A stretch of DNA of 64,000 bases from Palsa-1400 sp036501625 (GCA_036501625.1 DASXZY010000038.1:62001-126000); one strand, 5' to 3'; positions 17,762 to 27,127 are shown, counted from the first letter of the stretch. The notes: generated from the sequence alone by a model not told the origin. Numbers and translations: made by a program.

Positions 17762-18661
17762 ATGAGACGATTGTTGCAATGGCTCGGCATCGGCCTGATG
17801 GCGGTCTTGCTTCCAGCGCAGGGCAAGCCTCCCGTCATCGCGGACGTGCTTGCGGCATCGACTCCGGCGGATTGGCGGGATCTCGACCCGGAGAACACTC
17901 TCTATATGGAATTGTCCGCTGGCCGGGTTGTGATCGAGCTTGCGCCGGCCTTCGCGCCGAACCATGTGGCCAATGTGAAGGCGCTGGCCCGTGAACACTA
18001 TTTTGACGGGCTGGCGGTTATCCGCGCGCAGGATAATTACGTCGCGCAGTGGGCCGATCCAAACGCGGAGAAGCCGGAGCTGGCGCGGAAAATTCAGCAC
18101 GCCCGCAAAACGCTCCCGGCGGAATTCGAGCGCCCGTTCGATCGCAAGCTGCCTTTCACACGGCTGCCGGACAAGGATGTGTACGCGCCCGAAGTTGGGT
18201 TTGCCGATGGCTTCCCCGTGGCGCGCGACCGGCGCGCGGGCAAGGAATGGCTGGTGCATTGTTACGGCATGGTCGGGGCCGGGCGCGACAACTCTCCGGA
18301 CAGCGGCGGCGGCACGGAGTTGTACGCCGTGATCGGCCAGGCGCCGAGGCATCTGGATCGAAATGTGACGCTGCTCGGCCGCGTCGTCCAGGGCATGGAA
18401 CTCCTTTCCGCGCTGCCCCGCGGCGCGGGCGCGATGGGATTTTACGACAAGCCGGAGCAGGACGCGCCCATCAAGTCGGTGCGTGTCGCAGCGGATGTGC
18501 CGGAGTCTGAGCGCAGCCACATCGAAATTCTGCGGACGGACACCGCGACGTTCCGGGCGTTGATCGAAGCGCGGCGCAACCGCCGCGAGCCGTGGTTTGC
18601 GAGGCCGGCCGGGCATGTTGAAATTGGCAATGTGCCGGTTCCCACGCGGACGAAACCGTGA
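17762..18661 (+). CDS. exported cyclophilin-type peptidyl-prolyl isomerase
   Basis: This 299-residue protein has a signal peptide (MRRLLQWLGIGLMAVLLPAQG) and a cyclophilin domain from about residue 50. Visible family features are 'LYMELSAGRVVIELAPAFAPNHVANVKAL', with the F/H-N-V motif, and 'FDGLAVIRAQDNYVAQWADP', where Arg and Gln match catalytic positions. It should assist folding of proline-containing proteins in the periplasm. It is longer than simple bacterial cyclophilins (about 190) because of insertions and a C-terminal extension. A weak AAGGA ribosome binding site precedes the ATG by 6 bases. A TTGACT box lies at 17710. Confidence 0.88.
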   Translation: MRRLLQWLGIGLMAVLLPAQGKPPVIADVLAASTPADWRDLDPENTLYMELSAGRVVIELAPAFAPNHVANVKALAREHYFDGLAVIRAQDNYVAQWADPNAEKPELARKIQHARKTLPAEFERPFDRKLPFTRLPDKDVYAPEVGFADGFPVARDRRAGKEWLVHCYGMVGAGRDNSPDSGGGTELYAVIGQAPRHLDRNVTLLGRVVQGMELLSALPRGAGAMGFYDKPEQDAPIKSVRVAADVPESERSHIEILRTDTATFRALIEARRNRREPWFARPAGHVEIGNVPVPTRTKP

Positions 18662-18674
18662 GCGCCGGCGCACT

Positions 18675-18704
18675 TTGACGCTTGCGTTGCGGCGGGCGGA
18701 TGAT
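18675..18704 (+). promoter_or_regulatory. candidate bioB promoter with very short leader
   Basis: TTGACG (18675-18680) is followed after 18 bases by GATGAT (18699-18704), a 5/6 and 4/6 match to the sigma-70 boxes. Transcription would begin near 18711, only about 6 bases before the bioB ATG. The match is moderate and the assignment is inference. Confidence 0.45.
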
Positions 18705-18716
18705 AGGGTGTCAACC

Positions 18717-19748
18717 ATGATCGCTGAGTTGGTTGACGCCGGAAATCACACTGCCATTTTCGATTTGACATCGCGCGTGCTGGGCGCAGGGGAAATATCG
18801 CGCGAGGAAGCGCTGGGGCTTTTTGCCATCGAAAGCGCGGCCGATATTTTCGATCTCATGGCAGGCGCGAACCGGATTCGCGAGCATTTCAAGGGGAACA
18901 AGATTCATCTTTGCTCCATCGTCAACGCCAAGGCCGGGGCGTGCTCGGAGAATTGCCGGTTTTGCGCGCAGTCTTCCTTTTACCAGACCGGCTCGCCCAA
19001 ATACGGGTTCGTGGATCCGGAGCCGGTGCGCGAGGCGGCCGAAGAGGCCCATCGCAACAACGTGACGGCGGTCGGGTTGGTGGCGGCGTGGCGCGGATTG
19101 GACGAGGGTCCAATGCTTGACGAGGTGTGCGACCGCATCCGCGAATTGGCCGATGGCGGCAAGACGCGGGCGGACGCCTCGCTGGGCATTATCAAAAACC
19201 AGCGGGTGGCGGATCGGCTGAAGGAGGCGGGCCTGGAATGTTACGGGCACAACCTGGAAAGTTCGCGGCGCTTTTTCCCCAACACCTGCGACACGCATTC
19301 GTATGACGAGCGTTTGCAAACCATCGAATATCTGAAGAAGGCGGGCATCCGGATTTGCTCCGGCGGCATCATTGGCATGGGCGAGACGCGGGAGGATCGC
19401 TGCGACCTGGCTTTCGCGCTCAAGGAAGCGGGCGCGAGCGTCGTGCCGATCAACATTCTGAACCCGATCAAGGGCACGCCTTGCGAGAACAATGCGCCAT
19501 TGCCGCCGATGGAAATTCTCAAGACAATCGCGTGCTTTCGTTTCATTTTGCCGCGCCGCGAGATCATGATCGCGGGCGGGCGCACGGTCAATTTGCGCGA
19601 CATGCAGAGCATGGTTTTCACGGCTGGCGCCAGCGCGCTGATGGTGGGCAATTACCTGACGACGCTCAACCAATCTGTTGACAAGGACCTGCAAATGCTC
19701 AAAGACCTCGGCTTGGACCCGCGCTGGGACCACGGGTTCGACGAATAG
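18717..19748 (+). CDS. bioB: biotin synthase
   Basis: This 343-residue radical SAM enzyme inserts sulfur into dethiobiotin to form biotin. The SAM-binding Fe-S cysteines are C76, C80 and C83 in 'AGACSENCRFCAQSSFY'. The dethiobiotin-side motifs 'YGHNLESSRRFFPN', 'CSGGIIGMGETREDR' and 'INILNPIKGTPCENN' follow, and the conserved Arg is in 'IMIAGGRTVNLRD'. The length agrees with E. coli BioB (346). I chose the ATG at 18717; the open frame extends 40 codons further upstream but overlaps the cyclophilin gene and lacks homology-like features. No other biotin gene is adjacent; the M14-type peptidase gene follows after 9 bases. Confidence 0.96.
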   Translation: MIAELVDAGNHTAIFDLTSRVLGAGEISREEALGLFAIESAADIFDLMAGANRIREHFKGNKIHLCSIVNAKAGACSENCRFCAQSSFYQTGSPKYGFVDPEPVREAAEEAHRNNVTAVGLVAAWRGLDEGPMLDEVCDRIRELADGGKTRADASLGIIKNQRVADRLKEAGLECYGHNLESSRRFFPNTCDTHSYDERLQTIEYLKKAGIRICSGGIIGMGETREDRCDLAFALKEAGASVVPINILNPIKGTPCENNAPLPPMEILKTIACFRFILPRREIMIAGGRTVNLRDMQSMVFTAGASALMVGNYLTTLNQSVDKDLQMLKDLGLDPRWDHGFDE

Positions 19749-19757
19749 CCTTTCGCC

Positions 19758-20513
19758 GTGGAGCGCCTCGGTCAAAACATCGGCGGCTATCGCGGGGAAG
19801 TCATCGACATCGAGTGGGTGCTCCGGCAAATCGACCAGGCCATCGAAGGGAAGCATTGGGAGCGCGAGCCTGATTTTCCGGCGCTGCGGCGGGACCCGCC
19901 CAACGCGCGGGCCAATGTTTACATGTCGGCCGGCATTCATGGCGACGAACCGGCCGGGCCGCTTGCGGTCTTGCGATTGTTGACGGAAGACCTCTGGCCC
20001 GCGGACGCGGCCATCTGGCTTTGCCCCTGCCTCAATCCGGGCGGCTTCCGCCTCAACCGCCGCGAGAACGCGGACGGAGTCGATTTGAACCGCGATTACC
20101 GGGCCCTGCAAACGGCCGAGGTGCGCGCGCACGTGCGGTGGCTCGAACGGCAGCCGCGGTTCGACGTTTCGATTTGCCTGCATGAAGACTGGGAGGCGAA
20201 CGGCTTTTATGTGTACGAATTGAATCCGGACAACGGGCCGTCCCTGGCGGGAAACATTATTGAAGCGGTGTCCAAGGTTTGCCCGGTTGATCTTTCGACG
20301 ACGATTGAAACATGGGCGGCCGAAGGCGGAGTGATTCGCCCGAATGTCGTTCCAGCGGACCGGCCGCTATGGCCGGAATCGTTATACTTGACTACTCATA
20401 AAACACGGCGCAGTTACACTTTGGAAGCGCCTTCGGACTTTCCCGTGCCTGCCCGCGTGGCGGCGTTGGTGGCAGCGGCGCGCGCGGTGCTGGATGCGGT
20501 TGCCGCGCGGTGA
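19758..20513 (+). CDS. M14-family zinc carboxypeptidase/deacylase-like protein
   Basis: This 251-residue protein shows the zinc-site motifs of the M14 superfamily (carboxypeptidase, murein-peptide amidase, succinylglutamate desuccinylase). These are 'YMSAGIHGDEPAG' near residues 55-67, with the H-x2-E pair, and 'DLNRDYRALQTAEV' near residue 115. 'DVSICLHEDWEANGFYVYEL' carries the third zinc ligand His. The likely Glu base lies in 'RRSYTLEAPSD'. It lacks a signal peptide, which fits a cytoplasmic amidase of the MpaA type that recycles peptidoglycan peptides, but that assignment is inference. The start is GTG at 19758, 9 bases after bioB. It converges on the Hsp70 cassette, with 2 bases between the stop codons. 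Confidence 0.8.
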   Translation: MERLGQNIGGYRGEVIDIEWVLRQIDQAIEGKHWEREPDFPALRRDPPNARANVYMSAGIHGDEPAGPLAVLRLLTEDLWPADAAIWLCPCLNPGGFRLNRRENADGVDLNRDYRALQTAEVRAHVRWLERQPRFDVSICLHEDWEANGFYVYELNPDNGPSLAGNIIEAVSKVCPVDLSTTIETWAAEGGVIRPNVVPADRPLWPESLYLTTHKTRRSYTLEAPSDFPVPARVAALVAAARAVLDAVAAR

Positions 20514-20515
20514 CT

Positions 20516-23263
20516 TCATTTGCGCAGGCGCAGCCCGATGGGCAGCGTGTCGCCCAGGGCGCGGGTTTCGTCGGCGGTTTCGAGGGCCATGGCTTCGCGG
20601 AGCATTTTCACCCAGGATTCCGGCGCGCCGGCTGATTTGAGCGCGGCGGCGGCGCGCTCGCGCAGGCCGTCATCAAGGTCGCGGGTGCGGTCGCCGGTCA
20701 GGCGGGCCAATTGCGCGGCGGCGAAGGCCGCGCCCTCGACATTCCGCAATCCCGTGTCAAGCAAAAGCGAGAGCCACGCGGCGGCCTGGCCGGGTTCCGC
20801 CGTTTGGTGGCTGCTGCCGTAGAGAGGGACGCGCGCGCCAATCCGGCCCAAAGCCCAGGCCCACGGGCCGGCGGCGGTTTCAGGGTTCTTGAGCCGTTGC
20901 GAAATCCAATGGCCCAGCAGCGCTTTTTCCGACGGAGGGAGATGCTCCAGCGACGCGGCCGTGCGGGCCATTTCGTCGAGGCCTTCGGCGCGGATGCCTG
21001 TGGCTTTCGCGCCGTCCTTGGATGGGTGGGGCGGGATGCGGCTGGCGAGGCGCGGTTTGAGATAGCTCCACAATTCCAACTGTTGGCGTTCGCCCAGGCC
21101 CCCGGCCACCCGGCGCCACATGACCCAGAACTCGCTCCAGTTGGCCGGCTCAGCGTGAAAGTTGACGCTCTCCCCAAAAAGCGAAAACGTCTGCTCGCTG
21201 CGCCAATGGTCGAGCGGGTAGCCAAAGCCGGGGCGCAAACTGTAGCCGGCCAGTTGAAAAAACACGCGCTCATGATCGGCCGAGCGGCGGCGGCGGCTGG
21301 CGCGCGCGTAAAGATCGCCCCATAATTCCCGCAGCAGCGGCAGCCGCCATTGCTCGCGCGGGCCGATGGTTTTTTCCAGCGTGCGGAAAAGTTGTTTCGC
21401 TTCCCTGGATTCAATGGCCAGCGGGCGGTGCCCGAACACTCTGTCAACCACCGCGCGCACTTCCTCAAAACGCGGCGGCATGGATTCCGTCACGGTCGCG
21501 CCCGCATGGGCCTCGGCATCGCGCAAATTGAATTCGAGCCGCCAGCGTTCCTGGCCGGGGCCGGAGACGCACCATAATTCCAGCGTGCCCAATTCGGTCA
21601 AAACGGCGCGCAGATGAACGGGCGCTTTGGTTTTTTTGGCGTCGGCGCCTTTGAAGAGTGTGTGAAGGGGCGGCAGCGCGTGAAATTCATCGCCGAGTTC
21701 CGTGATTTCGCCGGGCAGATCAATGCGGTCCGAGGTGGTCGAGAACAACGGAAATTGCACGGGGCGGCCAAGTGTCAATTCAAATGGGCGCTTGGCCAGG
21801 TCCACCGGCTGGCCTTCTTCCTGGCCGCGCGGAATCAAACAAATGGCGCGGGGCGCGGACGTTTCCTTTTCCGCGGCCAGCCCGACATAAAGCGCATGGG
21901 CCGCGCCGCCGCCGATGCGGCGGCCCAATCCGCGCCGGGCCAATCCGTGGCAGGCCGCGCCGCGAGCGACGGCCAATTCAAGCGATTGATGCGCCAATTC
22001 GCGCATGGGCGGCGCATCCGGCCACCAGGACGAAACGACTTCCAGCAGCCGCCGCCCTGCTTGGGGCGAGTTGAAGACGCCGCCATTGAAAAGAATCGCG
22101 TCCGGCCGGGGCAGCGCGGCGTGCTGCCGCAAAAAGGCGGCCAGATGGCGCGTGATGGCGGGGTCTTGCGCGTAAGGCAGGCCCAATTCCTGCAAGGCCG
22201 TGCGCGCGGCGCGGCGCGGCGCTTCGTCAATGGCGCATCGCGGGAAAAACCCATCGAGAATCAGCCCCTCGGCTTCGGCGCGGCCGATTTCCGCGGAAAG
22301 AGTCCCGCCCATGAGCCGGCTTCCTTCGGCCGCGACCGAGATGCCGTGGCGCGCGGGAGCCTCCGGGCCGAGCAGCGATTCCTTGGCGTCGCGCGCGGCT
22401 TGCGTGAGCTGCGTCCATTGCGTGGCGCTGAGTTTGCGCCCGCCGGCCCGCCATTTTTCTTCGACTTGACGGGCGAGGGCAGCGTCCATGTTGTCGCCGC
22501 CGAGCATCAAATGATCGCCCACGGCCGCGCGCCGCAAGGCCGCGCCGCCGGGGCCGTCCATCACTTCAATGAGCGTGAAATCGGTGGTGCCGCCGCCGAC
22601 ATCGACGACCAGCACGACCCGGACGCCTTGGAGCGCCTCTGCCAAATCGCGGCGATGATGAGCGAGGAAATCGTAGAACGCGGCCTGCGGCTCCTCGACG
22701 AGCGTGAAATGCTCCAAGCCGGCCTTGCGGACGGCATTGACCGTCAGCGCGCGCGCGGCTTCATCGAAGGAGGCGGGCACGGTGATGACCACCTCTTGAT
22801 CGGCCATCGGCGCGTCTGGGTGCGCGGCATTCCACGCGGCCGCCATGTGCGAGAGCAGCATGGACGAGGCTTCGACGGGAGAAATTTTGCTGACATCCGC
22901 GGGCGCGCCCCAGGGGAGGATCGGCGCGGCGCGGTCCACGCCCGCGTGGCAGAGCCAGCTTTTGGCCGAGGCGATCAAGCGTCCCGGCACGCGCGTTCCC
23001 TGCCATCGCGCGAAGGCTCCCGCGATCAGCCGGGGCGAATCGCCCCAGGGCAGGCGGGTGGCGTCCGGCGGCAATTCGTGTTCGCCCGCCGCGTACAGGC
23101 ACGACGGCAGCAGCGGGAGCGCGGCCACTTCTCCGAGGCGTTGCAACTGCGGGATGGGAAAATCCGCCACGGGCGCGCCGGCGCCCTGGGCCGGATCCGC
23201 GAAGGCGGCGGCGCAATTGGTCGTGCCGAGATCGATGCCGATGATGAACGGAGGCAAGCTCAT
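20516..23263 (-). CDS. Hsp70-family protein with long C-terminal extension (DUF3731-like)
   Basis: This 915-residue protein has a DnaK-type ATPase domain. The phosphate-1 loop is 'FIIGIDLGTTNCAAAF' at the N-terminus, phosphate-2 is 'VVLVVDVGGGTTDFTLIEV' near residue 215, and the adenosine motif is 'AILFNGGVFNSPQAGRRLLE' near residue 400. Instead of a normal substrate-binding domain plus lid, the last 350 residues form an Arg/Trp/Leu-rich helical region ('WGDLYARASRRRRSADHERV', 'FGYPLDHWRSEQTFSLFG'). It resembles the DNA-K-related DUF3731 extension. It follows the second Hsp70 gene by 14 bases. Its biological role is unknown. The ATG at 23263 is used because the upstream codons overlap the neighbour. 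Confidence 0.88.
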   Translation of the reverse strand: MSLPPFIIGIDLGTTNCAAAFADPAQGAGAPVADFPIPQLQRLGEVAALPLLPSCLYAAGEHELPPDATRLPWGDSPRLIAGAFARWQGTRVPGRLIASAKSWLCHAGVDRAAPILPWGAPADVSKISPVEASSMLLSHMAAAWNAAHPDAPMADQEVVITVPASFDEAARALTVNAVRKAGLEHFTLVEEPQAAFYDFLAHHRRDLAEALQGVRVVLVVDVGGGTTDFTLIEVMDGPGGAALRRAAVGDHLMLGGDNMDAALARQVEEKWRAGGRKLSATQWTQLTQAARDAKESLLGPEAPARHGISVAAEGSRLMGGTLSAEIGRAEAEGLILDGFFPRCAIDEAPRRAARTALQELGLPYAQDPAITRHLAAFLRQHAALPRPDAILFNGGVFNSPQAGRRLLEVVSSWWPDAPPMRELAHQSLELAVARGAACHGLARRGLGRRIGGGAAHALYVGLAAEKETSAPRAICLIPRGQEEGQPVDLAKRPFELTLGRPVQFPLFSTTSDRIDLPGEITELGDEFHALPPLHTLFKGADAKKTKAPVHLRAVLTELGTLELWCVSGPGQERWRLEFNLRDAEAHAGATVTESMPPRFEEVRAVVDRVFGHRPLAIESREAKQLFRTLEKTIGPREQWRLPLLRELWGDLYARASRRRRSADHERVFFQLAGYSLRPGFGYPLDHWRSEQTFSLFGESVNFHAEPANWSEFWVMWRRVAGGLGERQQLELWSYLKPRLASRIPPHPSKDGAKATGIRAEGLDEMARTAASLEHLPPSEKALLGHWISQRLKNPETAAGPWAWALGRIGARVPLYGSSHQTAEPGQAAAWLSLLLDTGLRNVEGAAFAAAQLARLTGDRTRDLDDGLRERAAAALKSAGAPESWVKMLREAMALETADETRALGDTLPIGLRLRK

Positions 23264-23277
23264 GGGGAGCCGCTGCG

Positions 23278-25116
23278 TTACTCTTTCATGCGCACGTTCA
23301 GTTCCAGTTTCCACTGGCCGGCGCCGCCTTTTTCGAGGCAGCGCAATTCGAGCGTGCCCAACTCCGTCACGGCGGCTTGCAGATTGACGGGGGTGAGTTT
23401 GCCTTCGTTGCCGCCCTGGGCCGGAAGCATGGTTTGGATGGGAGCGACTTCCTCCAATTCGTCATTGCCGGCAGCATTGTCAATCATTGTGCCGGCAAGA
23501 TCGCCGCGCCGGACGGAGCTGGAAAAGAAACGGAAACGGGTCGGCTCGCCCACGACCAGGCCGAACTCCTGCGGGGGAACATCGGATTGCGTGCCTTCCT
23601 CCATGCCGAAAGGCGCGACGCACAGGGCCATCACGGGCGGCTCCACTCCGGGCACGGCCGGCATGGCGGTTTCGACACCGACATAGTAGGCGCGCGCGGT
23701 GCCGCCGCGAATGCGCAAGCCGTGGCCGTGGCGCACCCAGCCGTAATAGGCCGCGCCTCGCGCGACGGCCAAGTCCAACTCCGCCCCTGCCAGTTCCCGC
23801 GCGCCTGGGGCGCCTTCGGCCGCCAGCCAGTCATTAAGAACTTCCAGCACGCGATCCTTGAGCGGGGCCGCCTTGAAGACGCCGCCGTTGAATAGCACGG
23901 CGGTCGGATGCACGAAGGTTTTGCCCTCCACTTTGACAGGCGCGTCCGGGGTGGAGGCGAGCGCGCGGCCCTGTCGAGTCAAGAAGAATGCAAGATGCCG
24001 CGTCACGCGCGCGTCCTGGGCGTAGGGCAGGGCCATTTGGGCAAGGCCGGTGCGGCGGGCCATGTCCGGCGCGTCCGTCACCGCGGTCCTGGGGAAAAAT
24101 CCATCCGTCAGGACGCGCGCCAGTTCGTCCCGGCTCAATTCGGCCTTGATCGTTCCGCCCACCAGCGACGAACCGCGGCCCGGAATGACCAGCGGGGCCT
24201 TCTTCAACTTGGCGTCCGCGAACATGTTCTCTTTGGCCTGGCGGCAGGCGAAGGCCAGGGCGTTGAATTGCCAGGTGTCGAGTTTCCTGCCTTCCGCAAT
24301 GAGGCGCTGCTGGACGGTGTGCGCCAGCGCCAAATCCATGTTGTCGCCGCCCAGCAAAATATGATCGCCAACGGCCACACGGGTGAGCGCGACATCGCCA
24401 TCCTTGGAAGTCACGGCGATGAGGGAAAAGTCAGTAGTGCCGCCCCCGGCATCGACAACAAGAACGACGTCGCCAGGTTGAACGTGTTTGCGAAAACCTT
24501 CGCCCATTTGTTCGAGCCACGCGTAAAAGGCGGCTTGCGGCTCCTCGATCAGGGTGACGTTGGGCAGGCCGGCCTGCTGCGCGGCTTTGAGCGTGAGATC
24601 GCGCGCGGCGGCGTCGAAGGATGCGGGGACTGTCAATACAACATCCTGCTTCACCAGCGGATCATCCGGGAATTGATGGTCCCAGGCCCGGCGCAAGTGT
24701 GAGAGATAACGCGCCGATGCCTCCAGGGGCGAGACGCGCTGGACGTCCTCCGGCGCCTGCCACGGAAGGATCGCGCCCTGGCGGTCCACGCCCGCGTGGC
24801 AGAGCCAGCTTTTGGCGGAGGAAACCAGGCGCATCGGAACCTTGCTGCCGTGGCCGCGCGCGAATTCTCCGATGATTCCATCCTGGCCTTTTTTATCCCA
24901 CGGCAAGGCGAGGCTGCCGGCCGGAAATTCCTGGGTGTTGGGCAAATAGAGGAACGACGGCAGCAGAAGGCGCTCTTCCACGAGGCCGGCGGAGGCAAGC
25001 TGCGGAATGCCGAGCATGGTTTGCTCGCGCCCGCGAGATTCGGCCTGGGCCAGCTTGAAATAGGAGACGGCGCTGTTGGTCGTGCCGAGATCAATGCCGA
25101 TGCAATAGGTTGCCAT
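23278..25116 (-). CDS. Hsp70-family protein, shorter paralogue
   Basis: This 612-residue Hsp70 relative has 'YCIGIDLGTTNSAVSYF' at the N-terminus, 'VVLVVDAGGGTTDFSLIAV' near residue 215 and 'AVLFNGGVFKAAPLKDRVLE' near residue 385. It aligns clearly with the N-terminal two thirds of the neighbouring 915-residue protein; shared signatures include 'SAKSWLCHAGVDR', 'TVPASFD' and 'EEPQAAFY'. It ends soon after a beta-rich region ('VTELGTLELRCLEKGGAGQWKLELN') and lacks a helical lid. The pair therefore arose by an old duplication. Classical DnaK has a different C-terminus and operates with DnaJ and GrpE; neither is encoded here. The start at 25116 lies 15 bases after the DUF2760 stop. Confidence 0.9.
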   Translation of the reverse strand: MATYCIGIDLGTTNSAVSYFKLAQAESRGREQTMLGIPQLASAGLVEERLLLPSFLYLPNTQEFPAGSLALPWDKKGQDGIIGEFARGHGSKVPMRLVSSAKSWLCHAGVDRQGAILPWQAPEDVQRVSPLEASARYLSHLRRAWDHQFPDDPLVKQDVVLTVPASFDAAARDLTLKAAQQAGLPNVTLIEEPQAAFYAWLEQMGEGFRKHVQPGDVVLVVDAGGGTTDFSLIAVTSKDGDVALTRVAVGDHILLGGDNMDLALAHTVQQRLIAEGRKLDTWQFNALAFACRQAKENMFADAKLKKAPLVIPGRGSSLVGGTIKAELSRDELARVLTDGFFPRTAVTDAPDMARRTGLAQMALPYAQDARVTRHLAFFLTRQGRALASTPDAPVKVEGKTFVHPTAVLFNGGVFKAAPLKDRVLEVLNDWLAAEGAPGARELAGAELDLAVARGAAYYGWVRHGHGLRIRGGTARAYYVGVETAMPAVPGVEPPVMALCVAPFGMEEGTQSDVPPQEFGLVVGEPTRFRFFSSSVRRGDLAGTMIDNAAGNDELEEVAPIQTMLPAQGGNEGKLTPVNLQAAVTELGTLELRCLEKGGAGQWKLELNVRMKE

Positions 25117-25131
25117 GAGAAATTGTGTCAA

Positions 25132-25683
25132 TTATAATTCAACCTCGGCCGCCGCCAGCACGCGCGGGTCCAGCGACTCCGAAAGGCCCGGCAGGCGCAC
25201 CGACGACGCCACCCAGCCGTGATGCTTGAGGGTGCCGCGAAAGGGCGGCTGGCCGGCCACGTTGCCAGTCAGGCGGATGCGCTGGGCATTGAAGCCGGCG
25301 GGCACTTGAATGGAAGCGCCTTCGGAATCCTTGAGGGCCGGTTCGAGAGTCAAACATTCGTTGAGAATTTTGCGGCAGCCCGCATGGACGACCCGGGCGG
25401 CGGCGCCGATTTCCGCGTCCGAAAATGCCGCCATGTCTTCCTGGAGAAAATCAATCAGCCGTCCTTCGCGCTGGAGCATGCCGAGGACGGCCAGGGCGGA
25501 CGAGTGGAGGCGCTCAGGCGGAGGGGCGGACGGCTGGGCGGCGGGCTGAACGGGCGCGGGCCGCAACATGGCCGCGGCCTGGCGGCAGAAATCCGGCCGC
25601 GAAAGAGCGCGGCTGAAACATGACAGCGCCACGCCGAGGCGCGCCCAAAACGATAAATCCGATGAGGCTGGGTTTTCCATCAT
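25132..25683 (-). CDS. DUF2760 domain protein, first gene of the Hsp70 cassette
   Basis: This protein of about 183 residues matches my recollection of the DUF2760 family, usually found beside Hsp70 relatives. Visible parts are an N-terminal helical, hydrophobic stretch ('FWARLGVALSCFSRAL'), a Pro/Ala/Gln linker, and a conserved domain. In that domain are 'SALAVLGMLQREGRLIDFLQ', 'VHAGCRKILNECLTLEP' and 'GTLKHHGWVASSVRLP'. No catalytic motif is apparent, so an adaptor or co-chaperone role is plausible but unproved. Tandem ATGs at 25683 and 25680 are both possible starts. The frame runs on to 25779, but the extra residues look non-coding. It is divergently transcribed from citrate synthase. Confidence 0.82.
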   Translation of the reverse strand: MMENPASSDLSFWARLGVALSCFSRALSRPDFCRQAAAMLRPAPVQPAAQPSAPPPERLHSSALAVLGMLQREGRLIDFLQEDMAAFSDAEIGAAARVVHAGCRKILNECLTLEPALKDSEGASIQVPAGFNAQRIRLTGNVAGQPPFRGTLKHHGWVASSVRLPGLSESLDPRVLAAAEVEL

Positions 25684-25817
25684 AATCGCGGAACGATGCC
25701 ATTGCGGAAAAAAAGAGCAAACATCAACTCCGCCGTGTATATTATCACGAAGGGGGAAATTGGCAAAAAAAGCGTGCAAAGCGCCAATCCGCGGCCATAT
25801 GCTAAAGGATTGATTTT

Positions 25818-27104
25818 ATGAACGATAAGGCAACCCTGCAACTTGACGGAAGAGCTTTTGAACTGCCGACAGTGACCGGGCGGGAAGGCGAAAAGGCGGT
25901 GGATATTTCCCGGCTGCGCGATACCACGGGATACATCACACTGGACGACGGTTACGCCAACACGGGCGCGTGCAAAAGCGCCATCACTTTCATCGACGGC
26001 GAAAAAGGAATTCTGCGTTACCGCGGCATCCCCATCGAGGAATTGGCCGTCAAATCTAATTTCGTGGAAACCGCCTATCTGCTCATCAACGGCAAGCTGC
26101 CTGCCAGGGCGGAGTTGCGGGGCTTTTCCGATCATCTCACGCGGAACGAAAATCTGCACGAGAACATGAAGCACCACTTCGAGGGTTTTCCGCCCGGCTC
26201 GCATCCGATGGCGGTGCTTTCGGCCATGATCAACGCCAGCAGTTGTTTTCATCCCGGCTGGACGGGGGCGCCCAACGAGCGGCAATTCACCGAACAGGCG
26301 GCGCGCCTGATTTCGCAGGTGCGGACCATCGCGGCGTTTTCCCATCGCAAATCGCGCGGGCTGCCGTTCATGTATGCCAAGCCCTCCAATTCCTACACGG
26401 AAAATTTTCTGCACATGATGTTTTCCAATCCGTACCAGGATTACGAATTGAAGCCGGAAGTGGTGAAGGCGCTGGACTTGATCTTTGTCCTGCACGCCGA
26501 TCACGAGCAGAATTGCTCGACTTCGACCGTGCGGATGGTGGCCTCGAGCGAGGCCAATATGTTCGCCAGCGTGGCGGCGGGCGTGTGCGCGTTGTGGGGG
26601 CCGCTGCACGGCGGGGCCAACCAGGCGGTCATCGCGATGTTGCAGGAAATCCATGACTCGGGCGACGACGGCCAGAATTTCATCGCGGCGGCCAAAGACA
26701 AACAAAGCGGGCGGCGGCTGATGGGCTTCGGGCACCGGGTTTACAAGAATTACGATCCGCGGGCCAAAATCATCAAGGAAGCGTGCGACAAGCTGCTGCA
26801 TTCGCTGCATCGGGAAGACCCGCTGCTGGACATCGCCAAGAAACTCGAATCGGCCGCCCTGAACGATTCCTATTTCATCGAGCGCAAACTTTATCCGAAC
26901 GTCGATTTCTACAGCGGCATCATCATGCGCGCGATTGGCATTCCCACGGAAATGTTTACGGTCATGTTCGCCATCGGGCGCATGCCGGGGTGGATCGCCA
27001 ATTATAAAGAAATACTTGACGAACCGCACAAGCGGATTTGCCGGCCGCGCCAGATCTACGTCGGCCCGGCTTCGCGGCATTACGTGCCGATCGAGCAGCG
27101 ATAG
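25818..27104 (+). CDS. gltA: citrate synthase
   Basis: This 428-residue enzyme condenses oxaloacetate and acetyl-CoA to citrate, the entry to the TCA cycle. It is the long hexameric (type II) form. 'LDDGYANTGACKSAITFIDG' near residue 35 and 'ILRYRGIPIEELA' near 60 are N-terminal family marks. The active-site residues lie in 'LHADHEQNCSTSTVRMV', 'GPLHGGANQAVI' (catalytic His), 'MGFGHRVYKNYDPRA' (second His) and 'YPNVDFYSGI' (catalytic Asp). It ends with 'RPRQIYVGPASRHYVPIEQR', as expected. The gene stands alone, divergent from the DUF2760-Hsp70 operon. Confidence 0.97.
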   Translation: MNDKATLQLDGRAFELPTVTGREGEKAVDISRLRDTTGYITLDDGYANTGACKSAITFIDGEKGILRYRGIPIEELAVKSNFVETAYLLINGKLPARAELRGFSDHLTRNENLHENMKHHFEGFPPGSHPMAVLSAMINASSCFHPGWTGAPNERQFTEQAARLISQVRTIAAFSHRKSRGLPFMYAKPSNSYTENFLHMMFSNPYQDYELKPEVVKALDLIFVLHADHEQNCSTSTVRMVASSEANMFASVAAGVCALWGPLHGGANQAVIAMLQEIHDSGDDGQNFIAAAKDKQSGRRLMGFGHRVYKNYDPRAKIIKEACDKLLHSLHREDPLLDIAKKLESAALNDSYFIERKLYPNVDFYSGIIMRAIGIPTEMFTVMFAIGRMPGWIANYKEILDEPHKRICRPRQIYVGPASRHYVPIEQR

Positions 27105-27127
27105 CAAATCCGGCGCGCCGGGCCGCT

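Noticed and set aside
21614..23686. 690-residue plus-strand frame opposite the Hsp70 genes
   Set aside because: Long only because GC-rich antisense frames lack stops; the ATPase motifs on the minus strand are unambiguous.
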